A stretch of 64,000 bases of DNA from Streptomyces sp. WZ.A104 (lineage in GTDB: Bacteria > Actinomycetota > Actinomycetes > Streptomycetales > Streptomycetaceae), in NCBI RefSeq assembly GCF_002382885.1, contig NZ_NWVL01000004.1, forward strand, positions 62,001-126,000, in the 5' to 3' direction. Made by a program: the position numbers and the translations under genes. The notes beneath the pieces are model-generated. The model did not search any database. It was not told the origin of the DNA and saw nothing but the letters and a program-made list of their open reading frames with translations. This document shows positions 7,182 through 16,601 of this stretch, piece by piece (the first letter of the stretch is position 1; each line of letters starts with the position of its first letter).

Positions 7182-8531
7182 TCAGCCCTCCCCGGCCAGG
7201 GCCCGCGCGCACCCTTCGACCGCCTCCACACGGGTGGCGTAGCGGGGCAGGTCCTGGCCGGTCCCCTGCCGTACGACGTCCGGCGGGCCCAGCAGGTCGC
7301 GCGGATCGACGACCGCCGCGCGGCGCCCGTCGGAGGCGAGGCGGGCGAGGCCGGTGTGCAGCATCCCCAGGGCCACCGAGTCGACGGAGGTGACGTCGTG
7401 CAGGTCGAGCACCACCGAGCCGCCGTCCGGCCCCGACTCGTCCAGGGCGTACAGCACGCGCTCGGCGGCCGTGAAGTCGATGGACCCCTGGGCGGCGACG
7501 ACGCCGACCTGTTCGTGCAGGACCCGTTCGCGCTCGGCCGAGGGTGCTGAGGGGAGGTCGTCCGCGGTCGTGACGAGGGTGACGGTGGAACCGGGGAGCG
7601 CGGGGTTGAGCATGAGGTGGAGCCCGTAGCGTTCCGACATCGCCTCCAGTGCGGCGTGACCGCGTACCGAACTGCCGGTGGCGTCCAGCGGTGGGCTGTA
7701 CGTCGCCACCCCGAAGCGGGCCGGGCCCACCGCGATGAGGCCGCCGGACACACCGCTCTTGGCGGGCAGCCCGACGCGCAGCAGCCAGTCGCCGGAGCCG
7801 TCGTACATGCCGCAGGTCGCCATGACGGCGAGGACCCGGGCGGCGACCTCGTCGGAGACGACCCTCGTCCGGGTGACCGGGTTCAGCCCTCCGTAGGCGA
7901 GCGTCGCGGCCATCGTGGCGAGGTCGAGGGCGGTGACACGGATGGCGCACTGCCGGAAGTAGCGGTCCACCGCCAGCACCGGGTCGACCGGCATGGTGCC
8001 GGTGGAACGGATCAGATACGCCAGGGCCCGGTTGCGGTCACCGGTCATGGACTCGGAGGTGAACACCTCTTCGTCGACGTCCAGTTCCCGTCCGGCGAAG
8101 CGGCCGAGGCAGTGCAGGATCCGGTCGAAGGCGGGGGCGTCGGGGGCGTCGGGGATCAGGGCGGTGGTGACGATGGCCCCGGCGTTGACCATGGCGTTGG
8201 CGGGCCTGCCCGTGCCGGGTTCCAGACTGATGGCGTTGAACGCCTCACCGCTCGGCTCGGCGCCCACCCACCGGCTCACCTCGTCGAGGCCGAGGAGGGA
8301 CAGGGCGAGAGCGTAGATGAATGGTTTGGAGACGGACTGGAGGGTGAAAGGAGTCTCGGCCTCGCCCGCGCTGTAGCGGTGCCCGTCCATGCTGACCAGG
8401 GCCAGTCCGAAGGTGTCCGGGTCGGCGTGGGTCAGCTGGGGGATGTAGTCGGCCGGTTTCCCGTCCCGTACGGCCACGAATTCGGCGTGCAGCCGCTGGA
8501 GCGAGTCGGTCACCGCGTCGACGGCGCTCAT
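7182..8531 (-). CDS. glsA: Glutaminase A with C-terminal STAS domain
   Basis: A 449-residue protein. Residues 1-305 are a serine-dependent glutaminase fold that hydrolyses glutamine to glutamate and ammonia. It carries the S-x-x-K nucleophile pair in LQSVSKPFIY (S66, K69), plus NAMVNAGAIVT and the segment LPAKSGVSGGLIAV. Residues about 335-449 add a STAS (anti-sigma-antagonist-like) domain with VVLDLHDVTSVDSVALGML, a fold usually used for nucleotide sensing or protein docking. The start has GAGGGGG upstream. The lipoprotein gene ends 13 bp before it on the same strand. The serine within VTSVDS is placed as in STAS phosphorylation sites, so regulatory phosphorylation is possible but unproven. 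Confidence 0.93.
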   Translation of the reverse strand: MSAVDAVTDSLQRLHAEFVAVRDGKPADYIPQLTHADPDTFGLALVSMDGHRYSAGEAETPFTLQSVSKPFIYALALSLLGLDEVSRWVGAEPSGEAFNAISLEPGTGRPANAMVNAGAIVTTALIPDAPDAPAFDRILHCLGRFAGRELDVDEEVFTSESMTGDRNRALAYLIRSTGTMPVDPVLAVDRYFRQCAIRVTALDLATMAATLAYGGLNPVTRTRVVSDEVAARVLAVMATCGMYDGSGDWLLRVGLPAKSGVSGGLIAVGPARFGVATYSPPLDATGSSVRGHAALEAMSERYGLHLMLNPALPGSTVTLVTTADDLPSAPSAERERVLHEQVGVVAAQGSIDFTAAERVLYALDESGPDGGSVVLDLHDVTSVDSVALGMLHTGLARLASDGRRAAVVDPRDLLGPPDVVRQGTGQDLPRYATRVEAVEGCARALAGEG

Positions 8532-8544
8532 CTTCGCCGCCCCC

Positions 8545-9090
8545 TCAGCCGCGCTCGGCCTGGGCGACGCGGGGGAAGGTCTTCACCCCGGCGGCCTCGC
8601 GACTGTTGGCCTGGAGGCTGACCGTGCGGTCCGGCGGCGCGTCCTCAACGCCGACGACGACGGTGTCGAGGACCTTGTCCTCGGCATCGACGAACTCCAC
8701 CTTCACGGCGTAGAACGCGGGCTCGTCGGTGGAGTTGGTGACCCGGACGAGCGCGCTGCGAACCTCCTCGGACGCGGTGAGCGGCAGTCCGTTCACCGAG
8801 ACGTCACCGGCCGCGTTGCCCCGGCCCTCGACCCCTTCGAGCCGTTGGGCGGCCTCCTGCCGCACGCGTTCGGACTCGGCGGACACGGAGGCGGCGAAGC
8901 TCTGCTGGGTGCGCGGGCTCGGGGACTCCGACGGCGACGCGTGCGCCTCGGGCGACTCGGGCGTGAGGGTGTGGACGCCCTGGTTGGTGCCTTGGCCGCT
9001 GATGTCGGAGTCGCAGGCCGCCGCACCGGCGGCGAGAAGGGCGACGGCCACGACGGGGGTCAGGGCGCGCGCGGGGAGGTTCGCTTTCAC
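8545..9090 (-). CDS. Putative secreted lipoprotein of unknown function
   Basis: A 181-residue protein if started at the GTG at 9090, which gives a compact lipoprotein signal: positive residues (KANLPAR), a hydrophobic core and the lipobox AGAAAC followed by DSD. A TTG five codons earlier is possible but lacks a ribosome binding site. After the lipid-anchored cysteine comes a Ser/Pro/Glu-rich linker (about residues 40-65), a short helix, and a beta-rich C-terminal domain with RVTNSTDEPAFYAVKVEFVD and DAPPDRTVSL, resembling the FxLYD-type extracellular beta domain. It would be anchored on the outer face of the membrane. It precedes glsA by 13 bp. Function unknown. Confidence 0.75.
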   Translation of the reverse strand: MKANLPARALTPVVAVALLAAGAAACDSDISGQGTNQGVHTLTPESPEAHASPSESPSPRTQQSFAASVSAESERVRQEAAQRLEGVEGRGNAAGDVSVNGLPLTASEEVRSALVRVTNSTDEPAFYAVKVEFVDAEDKVLDTVVVGVEDAPPDRTVSLQANSREAAGVKTFPRVAQAERG

Positions 9091-9165
9091 GGACGGTCCG
9101 TCCAATCGAAGGAGAGAGAAGATCGGGAAGGCGTCGGACTGGGGGGCGATCGAGCGCGTGCCCCC

Positions 9166-9660
9166 TCACGCCGTCTCGTCGCCGAAGATGTCGCGGAGCT
9201 TCGCCTCGCGCTCGGTGTCGAGGTTGCTGTGGAGCAGTTCGGCGCCGCCACCGGGCAGTTGAGCGCCGATCCGGTCGGGCACCTCGTTCATGGTGAGCAG
9301 GAACAGCGCCGACGTTCCGGGGGTCACCTTCTCCTTGACCTCGGCGATGAAGTCGTCGTCGATGCCGACGTCGGCCAGCTTTCCGCCCAGCGCCCCGGCG
9401 GCCGCACCAATGGCCGCACCCAGCAGCGGCATGAGGAAGATCAGCCCGAAGAGCATGCCCCAGAAGGTGCCGCTGAGGGCTCCGGCGCCGACAAGGCTGA
9501 GCAGCTGCCTCGTCCTGGGCTTGGCCCGGTCGGCGGGCCAGCTGACCACCGCGGCGTCGAGGATCTTGATCAGCCCCTCCTTCTGCAGGGACTTCAGCGC
9601 CTCCTCGACGTTCTCCGCGCCCTCGGCCGTCCGGAACTTCCACACCGTGAGCGTGGACAT
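9166..9660 (-). CDS. DUF1269 family membrane protein
   Basis: A 164-residue protein beginning MSTLTVWKFRTAEGAENV, with an N-terminal ferredoxin-like half, a hydrophobic centre at about residues 58-95 (SGTFWGMLFGLIFLMPLL plus a small-residue GAAIGAAAGALGG segment), and a soluble C-terminal half with VKEKVTPGTSALFLLTM. This is the DUF1269 pattern, whose glycine-zipper-like core probably inserts in the membrane. The ATG at 9660 follows GGAGG. It is divergent from the baeRF gene, and the 118 bp between may hold both promoters. Function unknown; members are often stress-linked in actinobacteria. Confidence 0.8.
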   Translation of the reverse strand: MSTLTVWKFRTAEGAENVEEALKSLQKEGLIKILDAAVVSWPADRAKPRTRQLLSLVGAGALSGTFWGMLFGLIFLMPLLGAAIGAAAGALGGKLADVGIDDDFIAEVKEKVTPGTSALFLLTMNEVPDRIGAQLPGGGAELLHSNLDTEREAKLRDIFGDETA

Positions 9661-9778
9661 CGCGCGCACCTCCGCAGCCAATGATCACCAACTCGCTCAT
9701 ACTAGGATCAAAAGGTATGAATTGACTCGTCGAAGCATCCGCTTCATACGGGAGCGGGTCGAGCCCTGGGAGGGAACG

Positions 9779-10894
9779 ATGGATACGGACGCCCTGACCG
9801 CCGACCTGTTGCGGGAGCTGCGGGCGACCCGGCCCTATCCGGCCCTGTCCCTGACCATGCCGACCCACCGCAAGGCCCCGGACAACGCCCAGGACCCCGT
9901 GCGGCTGCGCAACCTGATGGCGGAGGCGGGCCACCGCCTGGAGGCCGACCCGGAGGTCAGCCGCGAGGTCCGGGCCGCGCTCCAGGCCCAGCTGGAGCGG
10001 GCCGCGGCCGAGGTGGATCCGCGCGGGGCGCTGGACTCCCTGGTCATCCTGGCCACCACCGAGGAGTACCGGATCTGGCGGCTCCCGCGTGTCGCGCCCG
10101 AACGGGTGGTGTTCAGCGACACCTTCCTCACCCGCAATCTCGTCGCGGCCAAGGCCCAGACCCGGCCGTTCCGGGTACTCACGCTCGCCGCCGACCACGC
10201 CACGCTGTGGATCGGCACGGGCGACGGCATCCGGCCGGAGGAGACGGGCGGCTTCCCGCTGACCGCCCCGAAGGAGCCGCCCAACCCGCAGCGCGAGGAG
10301 CGGATCGGCGACACCCCGAGCACCTTCACCGACGAGGAGACGCGGAACTTCTTCCGTACGGTCGACGAGAAGCTGCGCGCGGTGCTCGCCGACGATCCGC
10401 GGCCGCTGTATCTGATGGGCCTGGCACCGGCCCTCGCCCTCCTGGACGAGGTCGGTGCGGCCTCCGCCTCGGCCGTCGGCCGGGTCGCCAAGGGCGCTCC
10501 GGCCGACCTGCCGCCCGCCGAGGTGCTCAGAGAGCTGCGGCCCGCCCTCGCGGAGGGCGCCCGGCAGGCGGCCGCGCAGGTCGACACCCGCCTCGACCAT
10601 GCCCGCAGCGCCCATACCTTCGCGGGCGGGCTCGACGAGGTGTGGGCCGCCGTCCGGGAGGGCCGGGCTGGTCTGGTGGCGGTCGAGGAGCACTTCCAGG
10701 CCACCGCCCGGGTGACCGACGAGCACCTGGAGCCGGTGCCCGAGGGGACGACGCAGAGCGCGGACGGGCAGGTCCGCGAGGACGTCGTCGACGAACTGGT
10801 CGAATCCGCGCTGGACGGCGGCGCCGATGTGGTGTTCGTCGAGGACGGCTCGCTGGACGGCCACGGCCGGATCGCGGCGGCGCTGCGCTACTGA
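9779..10894 (+). CDS. baeRF3-type (eRF1-like) domain protein
   Basis: A 371-residue soluble protein starting MDTDALTADLLRELRATRPY after GGGAGGGAA. It matches actinobacterial proteins assigned to the bacterial archaeo-eukaryotic release factor (baeRF) superfamily: PYPALSLTMPTHRKAPDNAQ near the start, then an eRF1-like middle region, and an L7Ae-like C-terminal region with EDVVDELVESALDGGADVVFVEDGSL and the terminal GRIAAALRY. Some database entries call relatives chemotaxis proteins without clear reason. Proposed roles are in ribosome rescue or hibernation. The terminal L7Ae-like unit argues for RNA or ribosome contact, but that is inference. Confidence 0.75.
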   Translation: MDTDALTADLLRELRATRPYPALSLTMPTHRKAPDNAQDPVRLRNLMAEAGHRLEADPEVSREVRAALQAQLERAAAEVDPRGALDSLVILATTEEYRIWRLPRVAPERVVFSDTFLTRNLVAAKAQTRPFRVLTLAADHATLWIGTGDGIRPEETGGFPLTAPKEPPNPQREERIGDTPSTFTDEETRNFFRTVDEKLRAVLADDPRPLYLMGLAPALALLDEVGAASASAVGRVAKGAPADLPPAEVLRELRPALAEGARQAAAQVDTRLDHARSAHTFAGGLDEVWAAVREGRAGLVAVEEHFQATARVTDEHLEPVPEGTTQSADGQVREDVVDELVESALDGGADVVFVEDGSLDGHGRIAAALRY

Positions 10895-10918
10895 GGACGC
10901 CCCCCTGCGCGACAGGAC

Positions 10919-11878
10919 CTACGGGAGGCGGCGGACCGGCTCGCCGTCCAGGAACGCCCGGATGTCCTCCACGGCCTGGCCGTAGTAGAGCTCGTAGTTC
11001 GCGCGGGAGACGTAGCCCAGGTGCGGGGTGGCCAGCAGGCGCGGGGCCGTGCGCATCGGGTGGTCGGCCGGGAGGGGTTCGATGTCGAACACGTCGACCC
11101 CGGCCCCGGCGATGGCGCCCGCGTGCAGGGCCGCGAGCAGGGCGTCCTGGTCGACGATGGCCGCCCTGGAGGTGTTGATCAGATAGGCGCCGCGGCGCAT
11201 CAGCGCGAGTTCGGGCGCACCGATCAGGCCCCGGGTCCGGTCGCTCAGGGCCAGGTGGACGGAGACGAAGTCGCTGGATTCCAGCAGCTCTTCCTTGGAG
11301 GCGGCGAGGGCGGCTCCGGCCTCCTCGGCCCGCTCCTTGGTGAGGTTCTGGCTCCAGGCCAGCACGTCCATGCCGAAGGCCCGGCCCACCTGCGCCATCC
11401 GCCCGCCGATCTTCCCCAGTCCGAGCAGTCCGAGCCGTCGGCCGTGCAGATCGGCGCCCAGGGTGGACTGCCAGGGGCCGCCCGTGCGGATGGCCTCGCT
11501 CTCCGGGACGATCCCGCGGGCCAGGCCGAGGAGCAGGGCCCAGGTGAGTTCGAGCGGCGAGGTGGAGGAGCTGGCCGTGCCGCAGACGACCACGCCGTGC
11601 CGTTCGGCGGCCGCGTAGTCGATGACGGTGTTGCGCATGCCGGAGGCGACCAGCAGCCGGAGCCGGGGCAGCCGGGCGAACAGCGCCGCCGGGAACGGCA
11701 CCCTCTCGCGCAGAGTGACCACGATGTCGAAGTCCGCGAGGGCCGCGGCCTGTTCGTCCTCCGTGGCGAGATGCCCGGTGAAGGTCACGACCTCCACATC
11801 GGTGGTGACGGGCGACCAGTCGACGACCGTGGTCGCCACGGACTGGAAGTCTTCTATCACGGCACAGCGCAGCTTCAT
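10919..11878 (-). CDS. D-2-hydroxyacid dehydrogenase family protein
   Basis: A 319-residue NAD(P)-dependent enzyme of the 2-hydroxyacid dehydrogenase family. The nucleotide-binding loop is GRRLGLLGLGKIGGRMAQVG; the signature RGAYLINTSRAAIVDQDAL contains the substrate-binding arginine, GVDVFDIEPLP has the catalytic glutamate, and LATPHLGYVSR has the catalytic histidine. The start follows GGAGAGAG. It resembles PdxB/SerA-like single-domain forms without a regulatory ACT domain. Substrate unknown (glyoxylate, hydroxypyruvate or phenylpyruvate are possible). It converges on the baeRF gene and lies downstream of the phosphoketolase gene on the same strand, 64 bp apart. Confidence 0.88.
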   Translation of the reverse strand: MKLRCAVIEDFQSVATTVVDWSPVTTDVEVVTFTGHLATEDEQAAALADFDIVVTLRERVPFPAALFARLPRLRLLVASGMRNTVIDYAAAERHGVVVCGTASSSTSPLELTWALLLGLARGIVPESEAIRTGGPWQSTLGADLHGRRLGLLGLGKIGGRMAQVGRAFGMDVLAWSQNLTKERAEEAGAALAASKEELLESSDFVSVHLALSDRTRGLIGAPELALMRRGAYLINTSRAAIVDQDALLAALHAGAIAGAGVDVFDIEPLPADHPMRTAPRLLATPHLGYVSRANYELYYGQAVEDIRAFLDGEPVRRLP

Positions 11879-11942
11879 GGCAGGCTCTCTCCGTCGGGGC
11901 GGGTGTCGCCGTCCATGATCGCCCATCAGACCGAGCCGGGAG

Positions 11943-14334
11943 TCAGCCGCCGTCCCACCGCCACTCCACGACCTCGGGAAGATCCGTGCCGTGCTCGCGG
12001 ATCCAGGCGTGGTGGCGGGTGCGCACGTCCGCCATCGCCTGGCGTACGGCGACAGCGCGGACGCCCAGTCCCGGCACGCGGTCGATGACGTCCATGACCA
12101 GCCGGTAGCGGTCGAGGTCGTTGCGTACGACCATGTCGAACGGCGTGGTCGTGGTGCCTTCCTCCTTGTAGCCGCGCACATGCAGGTTGGGGTGGCCCGC
12201 CCGGCGGTAGGCGAGCCGGTGGATCAGCCAGGGGTAGCCGTGGTACGCGAAGATCACCGGCTTCTCGCGGGTGAACAGGGCGTCGTACTCGGCGTCCGGC
12301 ATGCCGTGCGGATGCTCCTCGTGCGGCATCATCCGGGCGATGTCGACCACGTTGACCACACGTACGGCCAGTTCGGGCAGATGACGGCGGAGCAGGCCTG
12401 CCGCGGCCAGTGTCTCCTGGGTGGGCACGTCTCCCGCACAGGCGAGGACGACGTCCGGCTCCCGCCCGCCGTGCTCGGTCCCGGCCCACTCCCAGGTCCC
12501 GGCCCCCCCGGGCGCAGTGGGCGCGGGCCTCCTCCAGGGTCAGCCAGTCGAACGTGGGCTGTTTCCCGGCCACGACGACGTTGACGTAGTCCCGGCTGCG
12601 CAGGACGTGGTCGGTGACGGAGAGCAGGGTGTTGGTGTCCGGCGGGAGGTAGACGCGGACGACCGCGGAGCTCTTGTTCAGGATGTGGTCGACGAAGCCG
12701 GGATCCTGGTGCGAGAAGCCGTTGTGGTCCTGGCGCCAGACGTGCGAGGTCAGCAGGTAGTTGAGCGAGGCGATGGGCCTGCGCCAGGGCAGTCGGCGCG
12801 AGGTGCGCAGCCATTTGATGTGCTGGTTGACCATGGAGTCGACGATGTGGGCGAACGCCTCGTAGCTGGAGAAGAGACCGTGCCGTCCGGTGAGCAGATA
12901 GCCCTCCAGCCAGCCCTGGCAGAGGTGTTCGGACAGCACCTCCATCACCCGGCCGTCGCGGGAGAGGTGTTCGTCGGTGGGCAGGGTGGACGCCTGCCAG
13001 GCCTTGCCGGTCGCGTGGTAGAGGGCGTCCAGCCGGTTGGAGGCGGTCTCGTCGGGGCCGACGACCCGGAAGTCCCTGCGCCCCTCGGTGGCGGCCATGA
13101 CGCTTTCCAGGAGACCGCCGAGCACCTTGGTGGGCTCGTGGAGTACGGTGCCGGGTTTGTCTACGCGTACGGCGTGGTCCTCCAGGGAGGGGAGCGGGAG
13201 GTCCCGCAGGAGGAGGCCGCCGTTGGCGTACGGGGTCGAGCCGAGCCGGGCGTCCCCCTCGGGCACACAGGCCAGGACCTGTTCGGTGGGGCGCCCGTCG
13301 GCGCCGAAGAGCTCCCGGGGACGGTAGGAGCGCAGCCAGGCCTCCAACTGCCGCAGGTGCTCGGGGTTGTCGCGGACGCCGGAGAGCGGGACCTGGTGGG
13401 AGCGCCAGGTGTTCTCGACGGGGAGGCCGTCGACCTCCTCGGGGCCGGTCCAGCCCTTGGGGGTACGCAGGACGATCATGGGCCAGCGGGGGCGTCCGGT
13501 GGTCCCGTCCTCGCGGGCGGCCCGCTGGTACGCGGCGATGCGGTCGAGGGCGGTGTCCATCGCGGCGGCGAGCGCCCGGTGCACGGCGTCCGGGTCGTCG
13601 CCGGTGACGTACAGCGGATCGTGCCCGTAGCCGCGCAGCAGTTGGTCCAGCTCCTGTTCGGGCAGCCGGGCGAGCACCGTCGGATTGGCGATCTTGTAGC
13701 CGTTGAGGTGCAGGACCGGCAGGACCGCGCCGTCGTGGACGGGGTCGAGGAACTTGTTCGCGTGCCAGGACCCGGCGAGCGGCCCGGTCTCGGCCTCGCC
13801 GTCGCCGACCACGCACACGACCAGCAGGTCCGGGTGGTCCAGGGCGGCCCCGTAGGCATGGGCGAGTGCGTAGCCCAGTTCGCCGCCCTCGTGGATGGAG
13901 CCGGGGACCTCGGGCGCGACATGACTGGGCACACCGCCGGGGAAGGAGAACTGTCTGAACAGCAGGCCCATGCCCTCGGCGTCCCGGCCGACGTCCGGGT
14001 AGGTCGCGGAGTAGCTGCCCTCCAGCCAGGCGTTGGCGAGGACGGCCGGTCCGCCGTGTCCGGGTCCCCAGACGCACAGCGCGCTCAGGTCTCGGGCCTT
14101 GACGACGCGGTTGAGGTGGGTGTGGACGAGGTTGAGCCCCGGCGAGGTGCCCCAGTGGCCGAGCAGCCGGGGCTTGATGTCCTCGGGGACGAGCGGCCGG
14201 GTCAGCAGGGGGTTGGCCATCAGGTAGATCTGGCCGACGGCGAGGTAGTTGGCGGCGCGCCAGTGCGCGTCGAGGGCGGCGAGCTCCTCGGCGGGGAGCC
14301 CGGGGGGCGCGGACGGGGCGGAGGTGTCGCTCAC
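11943..14334 (-). pseudogene. Phosphoketolase, interrupted by a one-base frameshift
   Basis: The reading frame from GTG 14334 (GAGGAG upstream) encodes a near-complete xylulose-5-phosphate/fructose-6-phosphate phosphoketolase: TPP-enzyme signatures [45 protein letters not shown] and HQDPGFVDH are intact. At 12511-12517 seven C's (seven G's in the mRNA) replace the six that would keep frame. After EARAHCARG the frame shifts, and the proper C-terminus ([13 protein letters not shown] onward to EWRWDGG) continues in another frame to 11943. The enzyme cleaves ketose phosphates with phosphate to acetyl phosphate and an aldose phosphate. The break is in a homopolymer, so it is either a sequencing error or a recent mutation. 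The aldehyde dehydrogenase gene lies 46 bp upstream. Confidence 0.9.
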
Positions 14335-14380
14335 GGGGCAGGTCTCCTCGTCGGGTGACGGCACAGGGGCGGGTGCCGCG

Positions 14381-15793
14381 TCAGGGCGTCTCGGGGCCGT
14401 ACCAGAGCGTGGTGGCGTTGCAGAACTCGCGGATGCCGTGTCCGGCGAGCTCCCGGCCGTAACCGGAGCGCTTGATGCCGCCGAAGGGCAGGGCGGGGTG
14501 CGAGGCGGTCATCCCGTTGAAGAAGACGCCGCCGGCCTCCAGATCGCGGGCGCAGCGCTCGATCTCGGCCGGGTCGCGGGTCCAGACGTTGGAGCTGAGG
14601 CCGAAGGGCGTGTCGTTGGCCAGGTGGACGGCCTCGTCGAGGTCGGCGACCCGGTAGAGCGTGGCGACCGGTCCGAAGGTCTCCTCGCGGTGGATGCGCA
14701 TCGCGGTGGTGATACCCGCGAGCACGGTGGCCTCGTAGAACCAGCCGTTCTCCAGGCCGCCGCCGAGCTTCTCCGGACGGCGACCGCCGCACAGCGCCTC
14801 GGCACCCCGTCCGACGGCGTCGTCGACGAGTTCCTCCAGGTCGGTGCGGCCCTGTTCGGTGGAGAGCGGACCGATGTCGGTGGCCTCCTCCAGCGGGTCG
14901 CCGACGGTCAGGGCGAGCATGCCCGCGGTGAAGTGCTCGGCGAAGGTGTCGTAGACGTCGGCGTGCACGATGAACCGCTTGGCGGCGATGCAGGACTGGC
15001 CGTTGTTCTGGACGCGTGCGGTGACGGCGGTGGCGGCGGCCTTCGCCACGTCCGCGGAGGGCAGGACGAGGTAGGGGTCGCTGCCACCCAGCTCCAGCAC
15101 GGTCTTCTTCACCTCGTCGCCCGCGACGGCCGCGACGGAGCGGCCCGCCGGTTCGCTGCCGGTCAGGGTGGCGGCGGCGACCCGGGGATCGCGCAGCACG
15201 GCCTCGACGGCGCCCGAGCCGATCAGCAGCGTGCGGAAGCAGCCCGCGGGGAATCCGGCCCGGTGGAAGAGGTCCTCCAGGTACAGGGCGGTCTGGGGGA
15301 CGTTCGAGGCGTGCTTGAGGAGGCCGACGTTGCCCGCCATCAGTGCGGGGGCGGCGAACCGCACCACCTGCCACAGCGGGAAGTTCCACGGCATCACGGC
15401 GAGGACCACGCCGAGCGGACGGTAGCGGACCAGCGCCCGGGAGGCACCGGAGTCGTGTACGTCGTCGGGGTCGGGGTGCTCGTCGGCGAGCAGGGCCTCG
15501 GCGTGGGCGGCGTACCAGCGCATCGCCTTCGCGCACTTGGCGGCCTCCGCGCGGGCCGCCGTGACCGGCTTGCCCATCTCGACGGTCATGGTGCGGGCGA
15601 TGGTGTCGCCGTCCTCGTCGAGCAGGTCGGCGGCCCGGTTCAGCCAGGCGGCCCGCTGCGCGAAGGGGGTGGTGCGGTACTGGCGGAAGGTGTCGGCGGC
15701 CGCGGCGATCCGCCGTTCGGTCTCCTCCTCGCCGAGGGCGTCGTAGGACTTGATCAGTTCGCCGTTCGCGGGGTTGACCGTCGCGATGGGCAT
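14381..15793 (-). CDS. NAD(P)-dependent succinate-semialdehyde dehydrogenase-like enzyme
   Basis: A 470-residue aldehyde dehydrogenase beginning [18 protein letters not shown] after GGAGG. Visible motifs: [18 protein letters not shown] (cofactor and active-site Asn), [23 protein letters not shown] with the general-base glutamate, [12 protein letters not shown] with the catalytic cysteine, and [12 protein letters not shown]. The overall form is closest to GabD/Sad-type succinate-semialdehyde dehydrogenases, which use NADP+ or NAD+ to make succinate. It is the first gene of a probable two-gene unit with the phosphoketolase. Exact substrate is inferred only from family resemblance. Confidence 0.85.
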   Translation of the reverse strand: MPIATVNPANGELIKSYDALGEEETERRIAAAADTFRQYRTTPFAQRAAWLNRAADLLDEDGDTIARTMTVEMGKPVTAARAEAAKCAKAMRWYAAHAEALLADEHPDPDDVHDSGASRALVRYRPLGVVLAVMPWNFPLWQVVRFAAPALMAGNVGLLKHASNVPQTALYLEDLFHRAGFPAGCFRTLLIGSGAVEAVLRDPRVAAATLTGSEPAGRSVAAVAGDEVKKTVLELGGSDPYLVLPSADVAKAAATAVTARVQNNGQSCIAAKRFIVHADVYDTFAEHFTAGMLALTVGDPLEEATDIGPLSTEQGRTDLEELVDDAVGRGAEALCGGRRPEKLGGGLENGWFYEATVLAGITTAMRIHREETFGPVATLYRVADLDEAVHLANDTPFGLSSNVWTRDPAEIERCARDLEAGGVFFNGMTASHPALPFGGIKRSGYGRELAGHGIREFCNATTLWYGPETP

Positions 15794-15961
15794 GACAGTG
15801 GCCTCCTTGCGTGGTGCCTCGGTACTTCGACCGTGCCGCGCCGCACCGGTGCGCGCAACGCGGCCCTCCCCCGCCCCGCACGTACCCGGCCGACGCGGAT
15901 CATGCGTGCCGGAGGGCACGTTCCGCGTCGGCCGGGGTGCGGGCCGTCCTTGCCGGACGGG

Positions 15962-16420
15962 TTATACGAGCGCCGCGAGAGGGGTGCGGCGGGAGGTACG
16001 GACACCGGTCAGCGGAGCCCGCGGGACCAGTCCCGCGGCGCGCGGAGCCTCGGCGTAGCGGGTGAACCAGACCACTTTGCCGTCCGTGGTCCGGCAGGTG
16101 CCCCAGCTGTCGCTGAGGGCCATCACCCGGCTCAGCCCGCCGCCGGCCGGCAGCAGCCGGGGCATCCGGGCGCTGTTGTCCGCCACGGACACGGTGACGT
16201 GCCGTCCGGTCCAGCGGAGTTCGACGACGCAGCTGTTGCCGTCGCCGACGTGCCGGTGGACGTTGGTCAGGAGTTCGTCCAGGGCCCGGCACACGGGCCG
16301 GACGTGCAGATCGAGACTCCAGTGACGAAGGTGTGCGGCGACGATCCGCCGCAGCTGGGAAACGCGCTCTGCCGACACCTGCAGTTCGACCGAGTAGTGC
16401 CGGTCGAGGGGAACGGTCAT
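15962..16420 (-). CDS. RsbW-like ATP-binding anti-sigma factor kinase
   Basis: A 152-residue protein with one GHKL/HATPase_c domain. The N-box is ALDELLTNVHRHVG, the G1-like loop VSVADNSARMPRLL, and the G2 loop GGGLSRVMALSDSWG. No sensor or dimerisation domain is present, as in the many short serine kinases that bind sigma factors and anti-anti-sigma proteins in Streptomyces. The G1 loop has DNS rather than the common D-x-G-x-G, so catalytic efficiency is uncertain. The partner sigma factor is not nearby; the STAS domain of the glutaminase 7 kb away is the only STAS unit in the window. About the last 25 residues are basic and probably disordered. Confidence 0.82.
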   Translation of the reverse strand: MTVPLDRHYSVELQVSAERVSQLRRIVAAHLRHWSLDLHVRPVCRALDELLTNVHRHVGDGNSCVVELRWTGRHVTVSVADNSARMPRLLPAGGGLSRVMALSDSWGTCRTTDGKVVWFTRYAEAPRAAGLVPRAPLTGVRTSRRTPLAALV

Positions 16421-16601
16421 CGTCGGGGCTCCTCACCACGAGGCCCACGTGCTTCACCCCGTCGTACTTCACCCCGTCGTACGAACGACCCCCGAACACG
16501 AAGCGTGAGCACTTATCACTTCTGGGTCACTCATCAGGGTGCGCCGGGGACGCCGGTCGCGCAACAGGGGGACCGTCCGTGTCGGTGGGGGCGGGGGGCG
16601 G

